From contig MENQ01000030.1 of assembly GCA_001768325.1 (NCBI GenBank), positions 51,122-115,121 of the forward strand: DNA of 64,000 nucleotides, read 5' to 3'. Numbering within the stretch: the stretch's first letter is position 1; every line of letters begins with the position of its first letter. Below are positions 19,014 through 28,010 of this stretch, piece by piece. The stretch is from Bacteroidetes bacterium GWC2_46_850 (lineage in GTDB: Bacteria; Bacteroidota; Bacteroidia; Bacteroidales; Dysgonomonadaceae). Under the pieces are notes generated by a model that had not been told where the DNA came from, ran no database searches, and saw only the letters and a list, made by a program, of their open reading frames with translations. The position numbers and the translations under genes were made by a program.

Positions 19014-19328
19014 TTACTCCATGTGAAAAAGTTCGTCGAGCGGTATCGATACCGGTGAATTGTCGGGGTTCGTCTCCATGATATCAGCCATATAGGCCCA
19101 CCATTTTTGTACGATCTCCAGCTGACCCAGATCCTGCGATGATCCTTCACCCGATGTCTTCTGCACTCCGAACAGGATGTTGGTCTCTTTATCCCAAAAA
19201 ATCGAATAATCCGACACGCCGGACTCTTTCAACAAAGCTTTCATCTCTGGCCACAAGGCATTATGTCTCTTTTCATACTCTTCCTCGAAACCCGGTTTCA
19301 GGAACATTTTAAATGCACTTCGCTTCAT
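19014..19328 (-). CDS. rhaM: L-rhamnose mutarotase
   Basis: 104 residues, the normal size for RhaM/RhaU. Hallmarks are the N-terminal segment FKMFLKPG, the block EYEKRHNALWPEM with its catalytic-region His, and the aromatic WWAYMADIM near the end. The enzyme interconverts alpha- and beta-L-rhamnopyranose, feeding rhamnose isomerase. No signal peptide, so cytosolic. Its place within the enzyme operon is direct evidence that the substrate yields L-rhamnose. No other rhamnose catabolic genes are in the window. A 94-bp leader upstream contains an inverted-repeat element shared with exbB. Confidence 0.93.
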   Translation of the reverse strand: MKRSAFKMFLKPGFEEEYEKRHNALWPEMKALLKESGVSDYSIFWDKETNILFGVQKTSGEGSSQDLGQLEIVQKWWAYMADIMETNPDNSPVSIPLDELFHME

Positions 19329-19353
19329 ACGGTTATTTTATTTTAAAATTAAA

Positions 19354-19419
19354 GTGTATGGAACGCGCAGTTATCATTTTCTTGTGTGTGATGATGTAAA
19401 TGCTCGTTTCATAATCGAT
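19354..19419 (-). repeat. Inverted-repeat leader element upstream of rhaM (copy 1)
   Basis: Starts 26 bp before the rhaM start with GTGTATGGAACGCGCA and ends with TGCTCGTTTCATAATCGAT; the ends are imperfectly complementary. The copy before exbB matches it at both arms, in arm spacing (47 versus 48 bp) and in distance to the start codon. Confidence 0.55.
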
Positions 19420-19422
19420 GTT

Positions 19423-21564
19423 TTATTGTTTGATATATTGATTCAATGTTAATTTCGGGGTCGCCTTGATTCCCTCTATCAATGTTTTACCAAACAGGAT
19501 GGCCCCCTCGTAGGAGGTATGCACCCTGTCCTTGTATAGTTCGTTTGTCTTTTCTTTGCGCATCTCCTCACACTTGTCCGCGATCAGACTGTTCAGGTCG
19601 ATGTAAAGGACTCCTTCCTGGGCAGCTACTTCCTGCGACCATTTGGCGTAGGTGTCACTGTTCCGGATCATCTTGTCGCCTTCCCAGCTGTTGCCAGGTG
19701 TATGTGAAAGCACCACCGGGATTGCTCCCCTGTTTTTGGCCTGCCGGATGTATCGACGGAGATAATAACCGTAGGTATGCACCTCCTCCTGTGCGCCATT
19801 TCTCTCCATCACGACAATCTCCGATTCGTCGCCGATACCTTTCAGTGAGGCTCTTGCCCTTCCCCTGTTGAGGGGACCGCCGTCGTTGTGCCCAAACTGG
19901 ATAAAGAGATAATCACCTTTGCGGATACCCGGTAACACCTTGTCCCACAATCCTTCGGTGATGAAGGTGCGGCTGCTTCTTCCTCCCAGGGCGTGATTTT
20001 CGACCGAGATACGGGTGCTGTCGAAGAACTGTTCAAAGAAACTGCCCCAACCCCACTGGTCGTTGTCTCCCTTGCCGCTGCCGTTCTTCACGGTGGAGTC
20101 GCCGATCAGCATCACCACCGGACTGTTGTTCTTCCGGCTGCTGCCGGCCACAATCTGGTCGGTGCGTCCGCCCAGGCTGAAAATGGGCGCCCAGGTCAGC
20201 TGCTGCGTACTGTAAAACTGGACCGCCTTGTCGTTCATCTTGGGATACTGGTTGTCAAGTAGCTGAATCATCTCAGCCCCGGCCCAGATAACCGGTCCAT
20301 AGCCATGTGCCGCAAACGGGCTGACGGGGCGACTGTAGTAGAAAGCCGGATCAAATGCCATGCCGGTCCCTACGCAGGTACCTTCCACCTGTCCCTTGTT
20401 GTTTATTTTTGTAGACACGGCATTCCATCCCAGCGTGGCCACAGGTCCGTAGCTGATGGGGTTGATCCACCCCTTGTTGATGGCGTGGGCGATGCAGTAG
20501 ACAAAAATGGCTGTGGCCGATGTCTCGTGGTAGGAGTCGTTCCGGTCCACCAGCTGGTGCCAGAAGCCGTCGCCCGATTGCCATGCGGAGATGCCCGCAA
20601 TATGTCTCCTGAGCAGCTGAACAATTGAATCACGCTGCGGGTGATGCTCCGGCAACACATCCAGCACCTCCACCAGGGTCAGCATGGCCCAGCCATTGGC
20701 CCTGCCCCAGAAGAAGGAGGGGTGATCTTCGGCGGACTCAACCCATCCGTGCCGGAACAATCCCTTCTCCTGCACGAACATTTTATCGGCAAAGAGGGCT
20801 ACCTGCCGTGCGGCTTCATCATAGTACCTGCTTTCACCGCTCTGCTTGCCCATCTGCGCAAGGGCCGGTATGCTCATAAACATGTCGTCCAGCCAGACTG
20901 TGTTCATCTGGGGGCGTTTGCGTGCGAAGGTGCCGTCGAAAAGTCGATACTCCATGTGCATGATGTAGTTCATGTAGTTTTGGATGATCGGTTCCAGCTT
21001 CAGCTCCGGGTTACGGCGGGCAGCCTTTATCATGGCGGCGCACAGGGCACCTGCATCATCCAGTGCTGCCGGCTTCAGCATGCGGCCAATCTGTGGGTCG
21101 GTGTTTCCGAAATCATCCTGCACTTTTTTGTAGCGGGGTGCTACAGCAGAGAGGAAATGAAAACGGTTATCCACATACTCCCCGTATCTTTTATCACCGG
21201 TAGCCTCCGCAGCCGCCAGCATAGCAGCGTAGGTTACACCCCATTCGTAGCTGGTAAGGCGAAAGTCACCCCTTCTGATCCGTGTATTTTGATCAATCGC
21301 TTCCATGTTACGGATCTCCCTGCCCGAATTTTGGTCTACTAGCGCAAATGGGGTGGCTTCCTCCAGGTAGACAAGGATCCTGTCCATATCCGCTTTTATT
21401 GTAGCCCGGTCGGGTATCCCGTAAGGTATGTCATACTCAGGCTCCATCAGGTGGAGCGGCGTGTTTGAATCGGTTACTTTCTCCTGTTTACCCTGTGCAA
21501 AAGTGGACATGGGGATGATCTGCAGGAGAAGAAACGAAATGATTATCAGGCCGTTTTTCTTCAT
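19423..21564 (-). CDS. GH105 unsaturated glucuronyl hydrolase fused to CE12 acetylesterase
   Basis: 713 residues from the ATG at 21564. This start was chosen because it begins a clean signal peptide (MKKNGLIIISFLLLQ) and lies 13 bp after the upstream stop; an in-frame start at 21630 would overlap the PL11 gene. Residues about 45-425 are a GH105 (alpha/alpha)6 barrel with both catalytic-region aspartate segments (ALDDAG at about 169-170 and WLDDMF at about 226-227) and a C-terminal GTCVGTG block. Residues about 450-710 are a CE12 SGNH esterase with GDST, GGRSSRTF, GHND and DRVHTS. It probably hydrolyses the unsaturated uronosyl-rhamnose products of PL11 and removes their acetyl groups. Confidence 0.9.
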   Translation of the reverse strand: MKKNGLIIISFLLLQIIPMSTFAQGKQEKVTDSNTPLHLMEPEYDIPYGIPDRATIKADMDRILVYLEEATPFALVDQNSGREIRNMEAIDQNTRIRRGDFRLTSYEWGVTYAAMLAAAEATGDKRYGEYVDNRFHFLSAVAPRYKKVQDDFGNTDPQIGRMLKPAALDDAGALCAAMIKAARRNPELKLEPIIQNYMNYIMHMEYRLFDGTFARKRPQMNTVWLDDMFMSIPALAQMGKQSGESRYYDEAARQVALFADKMFVQEKGLFRHGWVESAEDHPSFFWGRANGWAMLTLVEVLDVLPEHHPQRDSIVQLLRRHIAGISAWQSGDGFWHQLVDRNDSYHETSATAIFVYCIAHAINKGWINPISYGPVATLGWNAVSTKINNKGQVEGTCVGTGMAFDPAFYYSRPVSPFAAHGYGPVIWAGAEMIQLLDNQYPKMNDKAVQFYSTQQLTWAPIFSLGGRTDQIVAGSSRKNNSPVVMLIGDSTVKNGSGKGDNDQWGWGSFFEQFFDSTRISVENHALGGRSSRTFITEGLWDKVLPGIRKGDYLFIQFGHNDGGPLNRGRARASLKGIGDESEIVVMERNGAQEEVHTYGYYLRRYIRQAKNRGAIPVVLSHTPGNSWEGDKMIRNSDTYAKWSQEVAAQEGVLYIDLNSLIADKCEEMRKEKTNELYKDRVHTSYEGAILFGKTLIEGIKATPKLTLNQYIKQ

Positions 21565-21577
21565 TGGATACGTTTTG

Positions 21578-23491
21578 TTATTTCTTCTGGTTGTTTGAAG
21601 TATGTCCGTTATGCATCCCCTGTCCACCATTAAACCGGAAACCCCGGAAGGTGCCTTTCATCTCCTCCAGGTCACTTCCAAAGTAGAAGCCCGGTTGCGT
21701 GGGCTGGTTGTAAGCCACATTTTGTGTGGCTACGCTGATCCGGTAAACCGGATCCTCCATGAAGGTATGAAAGCGGTACGATGTTTCGTGGGGGGTGGTG
21801 TAGATGCGGAGGTTCTTGTTGTCGCCGGTACGGAAGATCACCTCTTCCCGCCAGTCTCCGAGTATATCGGCACACAGGGTGGGAGTCGACTTGGTGCCGT
21901 TGTTTCTGACACATTCGTCACAGTCGAGAATGACTTCCGCTACGCCACTGGCCGGGTTGTATTTCGATATCCGTGTACCATTGAGCAGCTCCCGGCTCAA
22001 GTCGCCATCCCACCAGCAGGCCATGTTGACAGAGATGCCTTCGATGGAGGGATTGATCACCTCACCCCGTATGTTTCTGATTCCGCCCGAAGCGAGCGAC
22101 CACATCTCCACGCCCCTGTGGGTAGGGTCGATATCGGCAGCCATGGCGCGCCCCACGTCGGTGTTACTTTTTACCTGAAATATCACCGCCCCGGTCTCTG
22201 CATCCCGAAAGCTGGAACCGTCGCGTTTGTTCTCATGACAATCCCACACCTGCAGCTTTCCGGAGGAGGGATCGAATGCGGTCAGATGCATCGCATCGCC
22301 ATGTCCCATGCCGGTGGAATAAAGTCCATGGCCATCGTTGTCGATGGTGCATGATCCGTAGACGATCTCATCACGGCCGTCACCATCCACATCACCCACC
22401 CGCAGGTTGTGGTTGCCCTGTCCTGCATAGGCTTCGTTGCCCGGCATGTTAGAGTCGAACACCCAGCGGCTGGTCAGCTTCCCTTCTCTCCAGTCGAAAG
22501 CGGCCAGCACCGTGCGGGTATAATACCCCCGGCACATGACCACGCTGGGGTATTCACCATCGAGGTAGGCAATGGCAGCCAGAAAGCGATCCGACCTGTT
22601 GGCACGCGTATCGCCCCAAGCCTGCAGGTCGCCTCTCTCCCGGATGTAATCAATTGTCTGCAGTGCTTTGCCGGTAGCTCCCTCGAATATTGTCAGATAT
22701 TCAGGACCCGTTAAGATGCGTCCCACGCTGTTTCGGTGATCAGCCTCCCCATCACCAATTACCTTGCCGGTGCCGTCGGTGGTTCCGTCGCCGGTTTTCA
22801 TCACAATCTCGGCACGATTGTCTCCATCCAGGTCGTAGACCATAAACTGGGTATAGTGGGCTCCCGCACGGATATTCCTGCCGAGATCTATTCTCCAGAG
22901 ATGCTCTCCGCTGAGTTTGTAACAATCAATGTAGACATTGCCCGTGTACCCGTCGTGTGCATTGTCGTGCGCGTTGGAGGGGTCCCATTTCAGGATGATC
23001 TCATATTCCCCGTCGCCTTCCACATCTCCCACGCTGGCATCGTTGGCCTGGTAGGTATACTCCTGTCCCGCCAATGTGACTCCTGCAGGAGGGATATTCA
23101 GTGGGATGTTGATGTAACCAAGCGGGGTCTCTTCCGGCAACAGGCATTGAACTGTTGTTCCAACCTCACCGGTTGCTTTACCGGCCACACGCAGCTCATA
23201 GTGCAGCGCGCCATCCGGAGCATCGGCATCTTTGAAGAAAGTAGCCTCACCCAACGGTGTTTTGTTGATTTTTTCCCCATCCCTGTAAATGTCAAAGGCA
23301 ATATCAAGGGGATCAGATGAGCGATAGCGCCAGCTCAGATTTACCATGCCCTCGCTCTCACGAACCGCCACAAAACTCCGGCCCAGCGTCTCTTTTTTCA
23401 GTTTACCGAAATCATAGGCAGGCTGTGAAGCCACAAGTCCGCTTATTGATATCAGTAGGTAAAAGAATAAAAATGTACGAGAGTATCTCAT
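21578..23491 (-). CDS. PL11 rhamnogalacturonan lyase
   Basis: 637 residues with a signal peptide (about 1-22). It matches PL11 throughout: an N-terminal fibronectin-like domain (about 25-125) and an eight-bladed propeller rich in calcium-binding loops (DVEGDGEYE, DLDGDNRAE, DVDGDGRDE) with MKTGDGTTDGTG and GQGNHNLRVGD. PL11 lyases cut the rhamnose-galacturonate backbone of RG-I by beta-elimination, leaving unsaturated galacturonate ends for GH105. Length and motifs agree with the YesW-type enzymes of Bacillus and Bacteroides. It is 21 bp after the sulfatase and 13 bp before GH105-CE12. This gene is the strongest indicator of the locus's substrate. Confidence 0.93.
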   Translation of the reverse strand: MRYSRTFLFFYLLISISGLVASQPAYDFGKLKKETLGRSFVAVRESEGMVNLSWRYRSSDPLDIAFDIYRDGEKINKTPLGEATFFKDADAPDGALHYELRVAGKATGEVGTTVQCLLPEETPLGYINIPLNIPPAGVTLAGQEYTYQANDASVGDVEGDGEYEIILKWDPSNAHDNAHDGYTGNVYIDCYKLSGEHLWRIDLGRNIRAGAHYTQFMVYDLDGDNRAEIVMKTGDGTTDGTGKVIGDGEADHRNSVGRILTGPEYLTIFEGATGKALQTIDYIRERGDLQAWGDTRANRSDRFLAAIAYLDGEYPSVVMCRGYYTRTVLAAFDWREGKLTSRWVFDSNMPGNEAYAGQGNHNLRVGDVDGDGRDEIVYGSCTIDNDGHGLYSTGMGHGDAMHLTAFDPSSGKLQVWDCHENKRDGSSFRDAETGAVIFQVKSNTDVGRAMAADIDPTHRGVEMWSLASGGIRNIRGEVINPSIEGISVNMACWWDGDLSRELLNGTRISKYNPASGVAEVILDCDECVRNNGTKSTPTLCADILGDWREEVIFRTGDNKNLRIYTTPHETSYRFHTFMEDPVYRISVATQNVAYNQPTQPGFYFGSDLEEMKGTFRGFRFNGGQGMHNGHTSNNQKK

Positions 23492-23512
23492 TTGAAAAAG
23501 TTTTAAAAATAT

Positions 23513-24892
23513 TTATTCACCTTCCAGAGGCCAATTGGGTGAAGGAGTGCGCATAGTCTTCATCTCACGTGTAAAATCGACTACTTTTTCCGGATAAACC
23601 TCAGCCAGGTTGTTGGTCTCGCCCACATCTTCTTTCAGATTATACAGCTCCAGGGAAGTTCCTGCTTTCACAGATACAACCTTCCAGTCACCTTTCCTCG
23701 CTGCATACTGTTTGCCGGGAAATTCCCAATACAGCAAGCGGTTGTCAGTGTCCATCTCTTCTCCTTTTAACAAGGGAAGAAAATTGATTCCATTCATTTT
23801 AGAGGGGACTTCGGCATCAGCAACTGCAGCCAGGGTAGGGAGTACATCAGGGAAATAGATCAGATTATCCAGGGTTCGGGTACTTACTTTCCCCGGCTGG
23901 TTCACGATGAAGGGGATACGAATGCCACCTTCATATAAAAGCGCTTTCCTTCCTCTGAGGTCACCGTTGCAGTGGAGCACTTCTAGCGGAGCCTGAATCG
24001 CAGCTCCATTATCCGAAGCGAAGATGACAAGGGTATTTTCCCTCAACCCCAGATTTTCAAGTTCATCCATAATCCGACCAATACGTTGATCCATATGGGT
24101 AATCAGTGATGCATATCTTTTGGTGTTCAAATCCCAATCCTTATCGTCGTACCATGAAGTGTCATCCATCACGTAGGGTTCATGGGGTGAGTCGTATGCC
24201 AGATACAGGAAAAATTTATTTTTGCTATTCCTGCGTATAAAGCTGATTGCCTCATTGGTTGAGATTTCATTGTTGTGCAAAACATGTTTTCCCCCGGCAT
24301 TCTCTTCAATATTTACAAGAGAATCATTGTTAAATCTATAGTATGGATAATAATAGGGGTCATTTGAGTGAGCCGTACTCACCAGCCAGCCATAAAATTC
24401 ATCGAAGCCGCGATGCAACGGGGTAGCCTCAGGGTTAAATCCATCAAGGTGCCACTTGTTCACGATGCAGGTTCTGTAGCCGGCATTTCCCAGAACTGTA
24501 GCAAGGGTAGTATCTGTGGGCAGAATATGCATGCGACGTATTGTGTTCCCATTTTTCAAACCCTCTATTCCTCCTGCTGCCGCGAAGTTATCACGGATTG
24601 TTGTATTTCCCGTATTTTTGCCCGTCATCAGAGCACAGCGTGAGGGCGAGCTGACGGCAGAGCCGGCATACGCCTGCATGAAGCGTGTTCCCGTCTCTGC
24701 CAGCTTATCGATATTCGGTGTCAGGATGTCCCGATTTCCATAACATCCGAGGTCTCCATACCCCAAATCATCGGCCAGGATAAAAATGATATTTGGCATC
24801 ACCTCTTTATCCGGTTTTGCTTTATTACACCCGGATACGATACCGGATGCAATACACATGCCCATTGCGGACAAAAGTTTTAAATTTTTCAT
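23513..24892 (-). CDS. S1-family sulfatase, lipoprotein
   Basis: 459 residues with lipobox VSGC (Cys22). The sulfatase signature is S81-x-P83-x-R85 (SSPSRCALMTGK), a serine-type site that needs oxidation to formylglycine by an anaerobic sulfatase-maturating enzyme, which is not in this window. Other family blocks are present: metal-binding ILADDLGYGDLGCYG and FASDNGA. It hydrolyses a sulfate ester, probably on a sugar. A sulfatase between a beta-galactosidase and an RG-I lyase is unusual because land-plant RG-I is not normally sulfated. Alternatives are a phosphonate-monoester or related alkaline-phosphatase-superfamily activity. Operon gaps are 15 and 21 bp. Confidence 0.9.
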   Translation of the reverse strand: MKNLKLLSAMGMCIASGIVSGCNKAKPDKEVMPNIIFILADDLGYGDLGCYGNRDILTPNIDKLAETGTRFMQAYAGSAVSSPSRCALMTGKNTGNTTIRDNFAAAGGIEGLKNGNTIRRMHILPTDTTLATVLGNAGYRTCIVNKWHLDGFNPEATPLHRGFDEFYGWLVSTAHSNDPYYYPYYRFNNDSLVNIEENAGGKHVLHNNEISTNEAISFIRRNSKNKFFLYLAYDSPHEPYVMDDTSWYDDKDWDLNTKRYASLITHMDQRIGRIMDELENLGLRENTLVIFASDNGAAIQAPLEVLHCNGDLRGRKALLYEGGIRIPFIVNQPGKVSTRTLDNLIYFPDVLPTLAAVADAEVPSKMNGINFLPLLKGEEMDTDNRLLYWEFPGKQYAARKGDWKVVSVKAGTSLELYNLKEDVGETNNLAEVYPEKVVDFTREMKTMRTPSPNWPLEGE

Positions 24893-24907
24893 ATCAATAT
24901 AAGTGTT

Positions 24908-27751
24908 TTATTTACCATCTCGAAAATCAAACCAGAGATTCATGTGTATTCCTTCATCTCCTATTTTAATGCGGATGTTAGAAGGCTGACTGTTCGGCCC
25001 CTGTTGTGAAATCGGTTTAAAACAACGGATGGCTGGAATTTCATAGAGGAATGAGATATCTCCCTCCGGAAATTCAGGATAAGCGCGCCAGTTGGTTTTG
25101 TTGTCGGTCGGCTCTTCCGGCGTAAAGATACGCATAAACAGCCCGTCACTTTCACTGTATATCGTGAATGGTGTTTCAGACGTATAGAGTGTGCTCCAGT
25201 AGGTGTTGCCATGGTACCCTTTGAACTCGGGATAGACCATGTTGGCAAAGTCGGCACCGGTGATCGTGTTGTTGTAATCCTTCTTCCAGATTCCGTAGTT
25301 GGCACCGCGGATTCGGTTTCGCCATACCCTGTAGGGGCCGCGACAGAACCACTCCATGCTTGTAACCTTCTCTTCTGGATAGGAGAAGGTGAACCCGAAG
25401 TTGGTGATCTGATCCTCAAATATGGCCTCGTCGAAACCGACTCCTGCCCTCGCGTTATTCAACGTCACGGCGTGCATCTGCAACAGTCCGGCGGGGGTCA
25501 TCTCCCAGCGGATGGAGTCGACGGCACCCTGGTAATAAACGGTGAAAACTGCGTTATCACCCTCCTGACGGTGTTTCACCTCTTTCACACGTGCCTTCAT
25601 GCCGACCGGTATCGGGCCGTTGTTAAACGAAAGGATGCCCTTGCTGTTGCGTACCTCCGTGATCAGACCATTGCCGGTGTTGAATTGGACGGCCACTCCA
25701 TCGGCCGATAACTGAACCCGATCTCCTTCACTGCTGATGGTCGCCTTGCCTTTCGGAACGACCTGCTCCAGCTGTTTTTGTGTGTAGGCGCTATTGTATC
25801 GGATGGTCCATGTCCAGGTACAAATCTCTTCGCCGCGACTGTCCCATGCTTTTATTTCCAGAATATCGCCCTTGAAAAAGTTGGCAGGAACATCCATGAC
25901 AGCCCGGCCTGATTCCCTTGGGTTGATGGCGGGCAATGCGACTGCTCCCGATGCGATTACTTCCTGCTGAGTGACGTTGCTCAGTGGCGAAGGGGCGGTC
26001 AGCACCCTGTATTCCATTCTGCAGCCATTCAGGTTAGAGAAGAGGTAATCGTTGCGCACCAGAAACTCTCCTTTAAACGAGGGAGTGATCAGGATGGGCT
26101 CAAACTGAATGGGAGCCCATACCTCTCTCACGGTGTAGTAACTTCCCTCCTTCTGACGGTAGGGGCCCACGATGCCGTCGGTACCGTTGGAGCCGTCCGA
26201 GTCCAGGATCCCGCCCTTGTCCACACGCTTCACCGCATTGTCGGAGAAGTCCCACATGAATCCACCCGCGAACAGTGGGTGTGAAGTATACCTGTTCCAG
26301 AAATCTTCCAGTCCGGCACCGTGTCCCTGGTCGTACATGCCATGCTGAAACTCGGTCGGCATAAACACCTTGTAGCCATTGTTGAACCGGGCCACACCGG
26401 TGAGGTAAGTGGGGTAGTGGTGGGTGTCGAGATTGTCGAAATCGGCCCATGCATGAATCACATGTCTTTTTTGGGGATCATACGCTCTAAAAAGAGGATC
26501 CAGATCGTGGTTGAATCCACCTTCGTTACCGTTGCTCCAGAGGATGATGGCGGGGTGGTTCACATCGCGGGTGACCAGTGACTTCACCAGTTTAGAGCCT
26601 ATTTCCGTGCCATAGGCATTCTGCCAGCCGGCCAGTTCACTCACCACAAAGATTCCCAACGAGTCACATACATCCATAAAATGTTTATCCGGGGCATAAT
26701 GGAAACGTACAGCATTAATATTCATTTCCTTGATCAGTTTTCCGTCCATCAGGCTGATTTCCTTGTTGGTGGTACGGCCTCCGTCGGGATGAAATGAGTG
26801 CCGGTTGATGCCTTTCAGGATCACCTTCGTATCGTTCACATAGAGACCATCCTGAATCCGAAACTCCACGGTGCGAAATCCGATCCGCTCCCGGTGCTGA
26901 TGGACTACCTTGTTGTTTTTGTCGACCATTTCCAGCTCCAGCAGATAGAGGTTGGGCGATTCTGTATTCCAGGGCTTAACGTTCATCCAGCCAAATTGCA
27001 CCTGATGCTTCTCTCCGGCCACAAGTGAGGCTGTCTGCTTTTGGGACGACGGAGGGACATCGTTGCCATACAGTTTCACCGGCGTAATGTTTGCATTCAG
27101 TTTGTATCCCTCCGCCAGTGGGGTGGTGAAAACTTCCGCCTTGAGTGATCCATCCGCTTTGGCATCCACAGCAATTCGCTCAATGTGAACAGCAGGTTTT
27201 GCCTCCAGATAGACCGGCCGGTATATGCCGCCGAAAATCCACCAGTCCGCTTTCCGTTCGGCTGCATTCACCAGCCTGTCGGAAGACTCTTTGCTGACCT
27301 TCACCTCCAGACTGTTTTTCCCCGTTTTAATTTTATCGGTGATATCGTAGGAAAAACGATTGAACCCGCCCTGATGTATATCACCGGCGGACTGACCATT
27401 GACAGACACTTCGGTGTCGGTCATCACACCTTCAAAAACAATGGTCACCTGTTTTCCTTTCCAGTTGGCCGGTACCCGAAAGCTTGTGCGGTAAATTCCC
27501 GTTTCCGTGGGTGGTTTGGCACCTTTGATGGTATACCAGCGGCCATAACTGTATTCACCGTAGCCCTGCAGCTCCCATTGGGAAGGAACTTCTATTTTGG
27601 ACCACTTCTTGCTATTCATGCCGTCACTGCAATAAAACTCCCACGTCCTGGTATCTCCAAGTCCCGTACCGGAGAGATATTGCGTCTCAGTCTGTTGCGC
27701 TGTCACCTGCAAAGAAAGGAAAAGGATGAATAGTGATATTAGTTTCTGCAT
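24908..27751 (-). CDS. GH2 beta-galactosidase, LacZ-type
   Basis: 947 residues with a signal peptide (1-18). Domain order follows long beta-galactosidases: jelly roll (about 30-185), Ig-like (190-295), TIM barrel (300-590) with acid/base E410 (NGNEGG) and nucleophile E467 (PTEFQHG), Ig-like, then a C-terminal Bgal_small_N-type super-sandwich (about 665-930). It is likely to take beta-galactose from galactan side chains of RG-I in the periplasm. It is the first gene of the 12-gene enzyme operon and has its own strong promoter about 40 bp upstream with the shared direct-repeat operator. Confidence 0.9.
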   Translation of the reverse strand: MQKLISLFILFLSLQVTAQQTETQYLSGTGLGDTRTWEFYCSDGMNSKKWSKIEVPSQWELQGYGEYSYGRWYTIKGAKPPTETGIYRTSFRVPANWKGKQVTIVFEGVMTDTEVSVNGQSAGDIHQGGFNRFSYDITDKIKTGKNSLEVKVSKESSDRLVNAAERKADWWIFGGIYRPVYLEAKPAVHIERIAVDAKADGSLKAEVFTTPLAEGYKLNANITPVKLYGNDVPPSSQKQTASLVAGEKHQVQFGWMNVKPWNTESPNLYLLELEMVDKNNKVVHQHRERIGFRTVEFRIQDGLYVNDTKVILKGINRHSFHPDGGRTTNKEISLMDGKLIKEMNINAVRFHYAPDKHFMDVCDSLGIFVVSELAGWQNAYGTEIGSKLVKSLVTRDVNHPAIILWSNGNEGGFNHDLDPLFRAYDPQKRHVIHAWADFDNLDTHHYPTYLTGVARFNNGYKVFMPTEFQHGMYDQGHGAGLEDFWNRYTSHPLFAGGFMWDFSDNAVKRVDKGGILDSDGSNGTDGIVGPYRQKEGSYYTVREVWAPIQFEPILITPSFKGEFLVRNDYLFSNLNGCRMEYRVLTAPSPLSNVTQQEVIASGAVALPAINPRESGRAVMDVPANFFKGDILEIKAWDSRGEEICTWTWTIRYNSAYTQKQLEQVVPKGKATISSEGDRVQLSADGVAVQFNTGNGLITEVRNSKGILSFNNGPIPVGMKARVKEVKHRQEGDNAVFTVYYQGAVDSIRWEMTPAGLLQMHAVTLNNARAGVGFDEAIFEDQITNFGFTFSYPEEKVTSMEWFCRGPYRVWRNRIRGANYGIWKKDYNNTITGADFANMVYPEFKGYHGNTYWSTLYTSETPFTIYSESDGLFMRIFTPEEPTDNKTNWRAYPEFPEGDISFLYEIPAIRCFKPISQQGPNSQPSNIRIKIGDEGIHMNLWFDFRDGK

Positions 27752-27797
27752 CCTGTTAATTGTTTGAATGGTATTGTAAATGAGAATCCACAGTTTA

Positions 27798-27861
27798 CAA
27801 ATTTAAATAAATAGTGCTTTTTGTGGCTAATATAAATGACATTTTATCTGTAAAATATGAT
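27798..27861 (-). promoter_or_regulatory. Promoter of enzyme operon with 21-bp-period direct repeats
   Basis: Reading the minus strand: a first repeat ATCATATTTTACAG (27848-27861), 7-bp spacer, second repeat GTCATTTATATTAG (27827-27840), 21 bp, then a perfect Bacteroidetes -7 box TAAATTTG (27798-27805). Transcription would start near 27791, about 40 bp before the GH2 start. No good -33 TTTG is present, and the second repeat ends where that element would lie, as in activator-dependent promoters. The same layout occurs at two other places in the window. Confidence 0.75.
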
Positions 27862-27939
27862 ATTAACACAGCATTCACCTATTCTTGGTTCAAGTCAAAA
27901 TTATGTAACGAAAATGCATTGATTTCTTTTTTTTATGAA

Positions 27940-27984
27940 GAAAGTCGCTCTAACCCCGTTTATAATGGGATTAGAATGACTTTC
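27940..27984 (-). terminator. Large hairpin after susD, possible terminator or transcript stabiliser
   Basis: Arms GAAAGTC and GACTTTC enclose further pairing (CTAA/TTAG and CCC/GGG) around a short AT loop. It lies 27 bp past the susD stop and upstream of the enzyme-operon promoter. The minus-strand sequence after the hairpin is A-rich rather than a run of T, so it is not a textbook intrinsic terminator; it may protect the susC-susD message or reduce read-through. Confidence 0.5.
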
Positions 27985-28010
27985 AAATTTATTAACATGA
28001 ACAATAAAAA

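Noticed and set aside
21565..21630. Upstream start for the GH105-CE12 gene
   Set aside because: It overlaps the end of the PL11 gene and adds 22 residues before a complete signal peptide.
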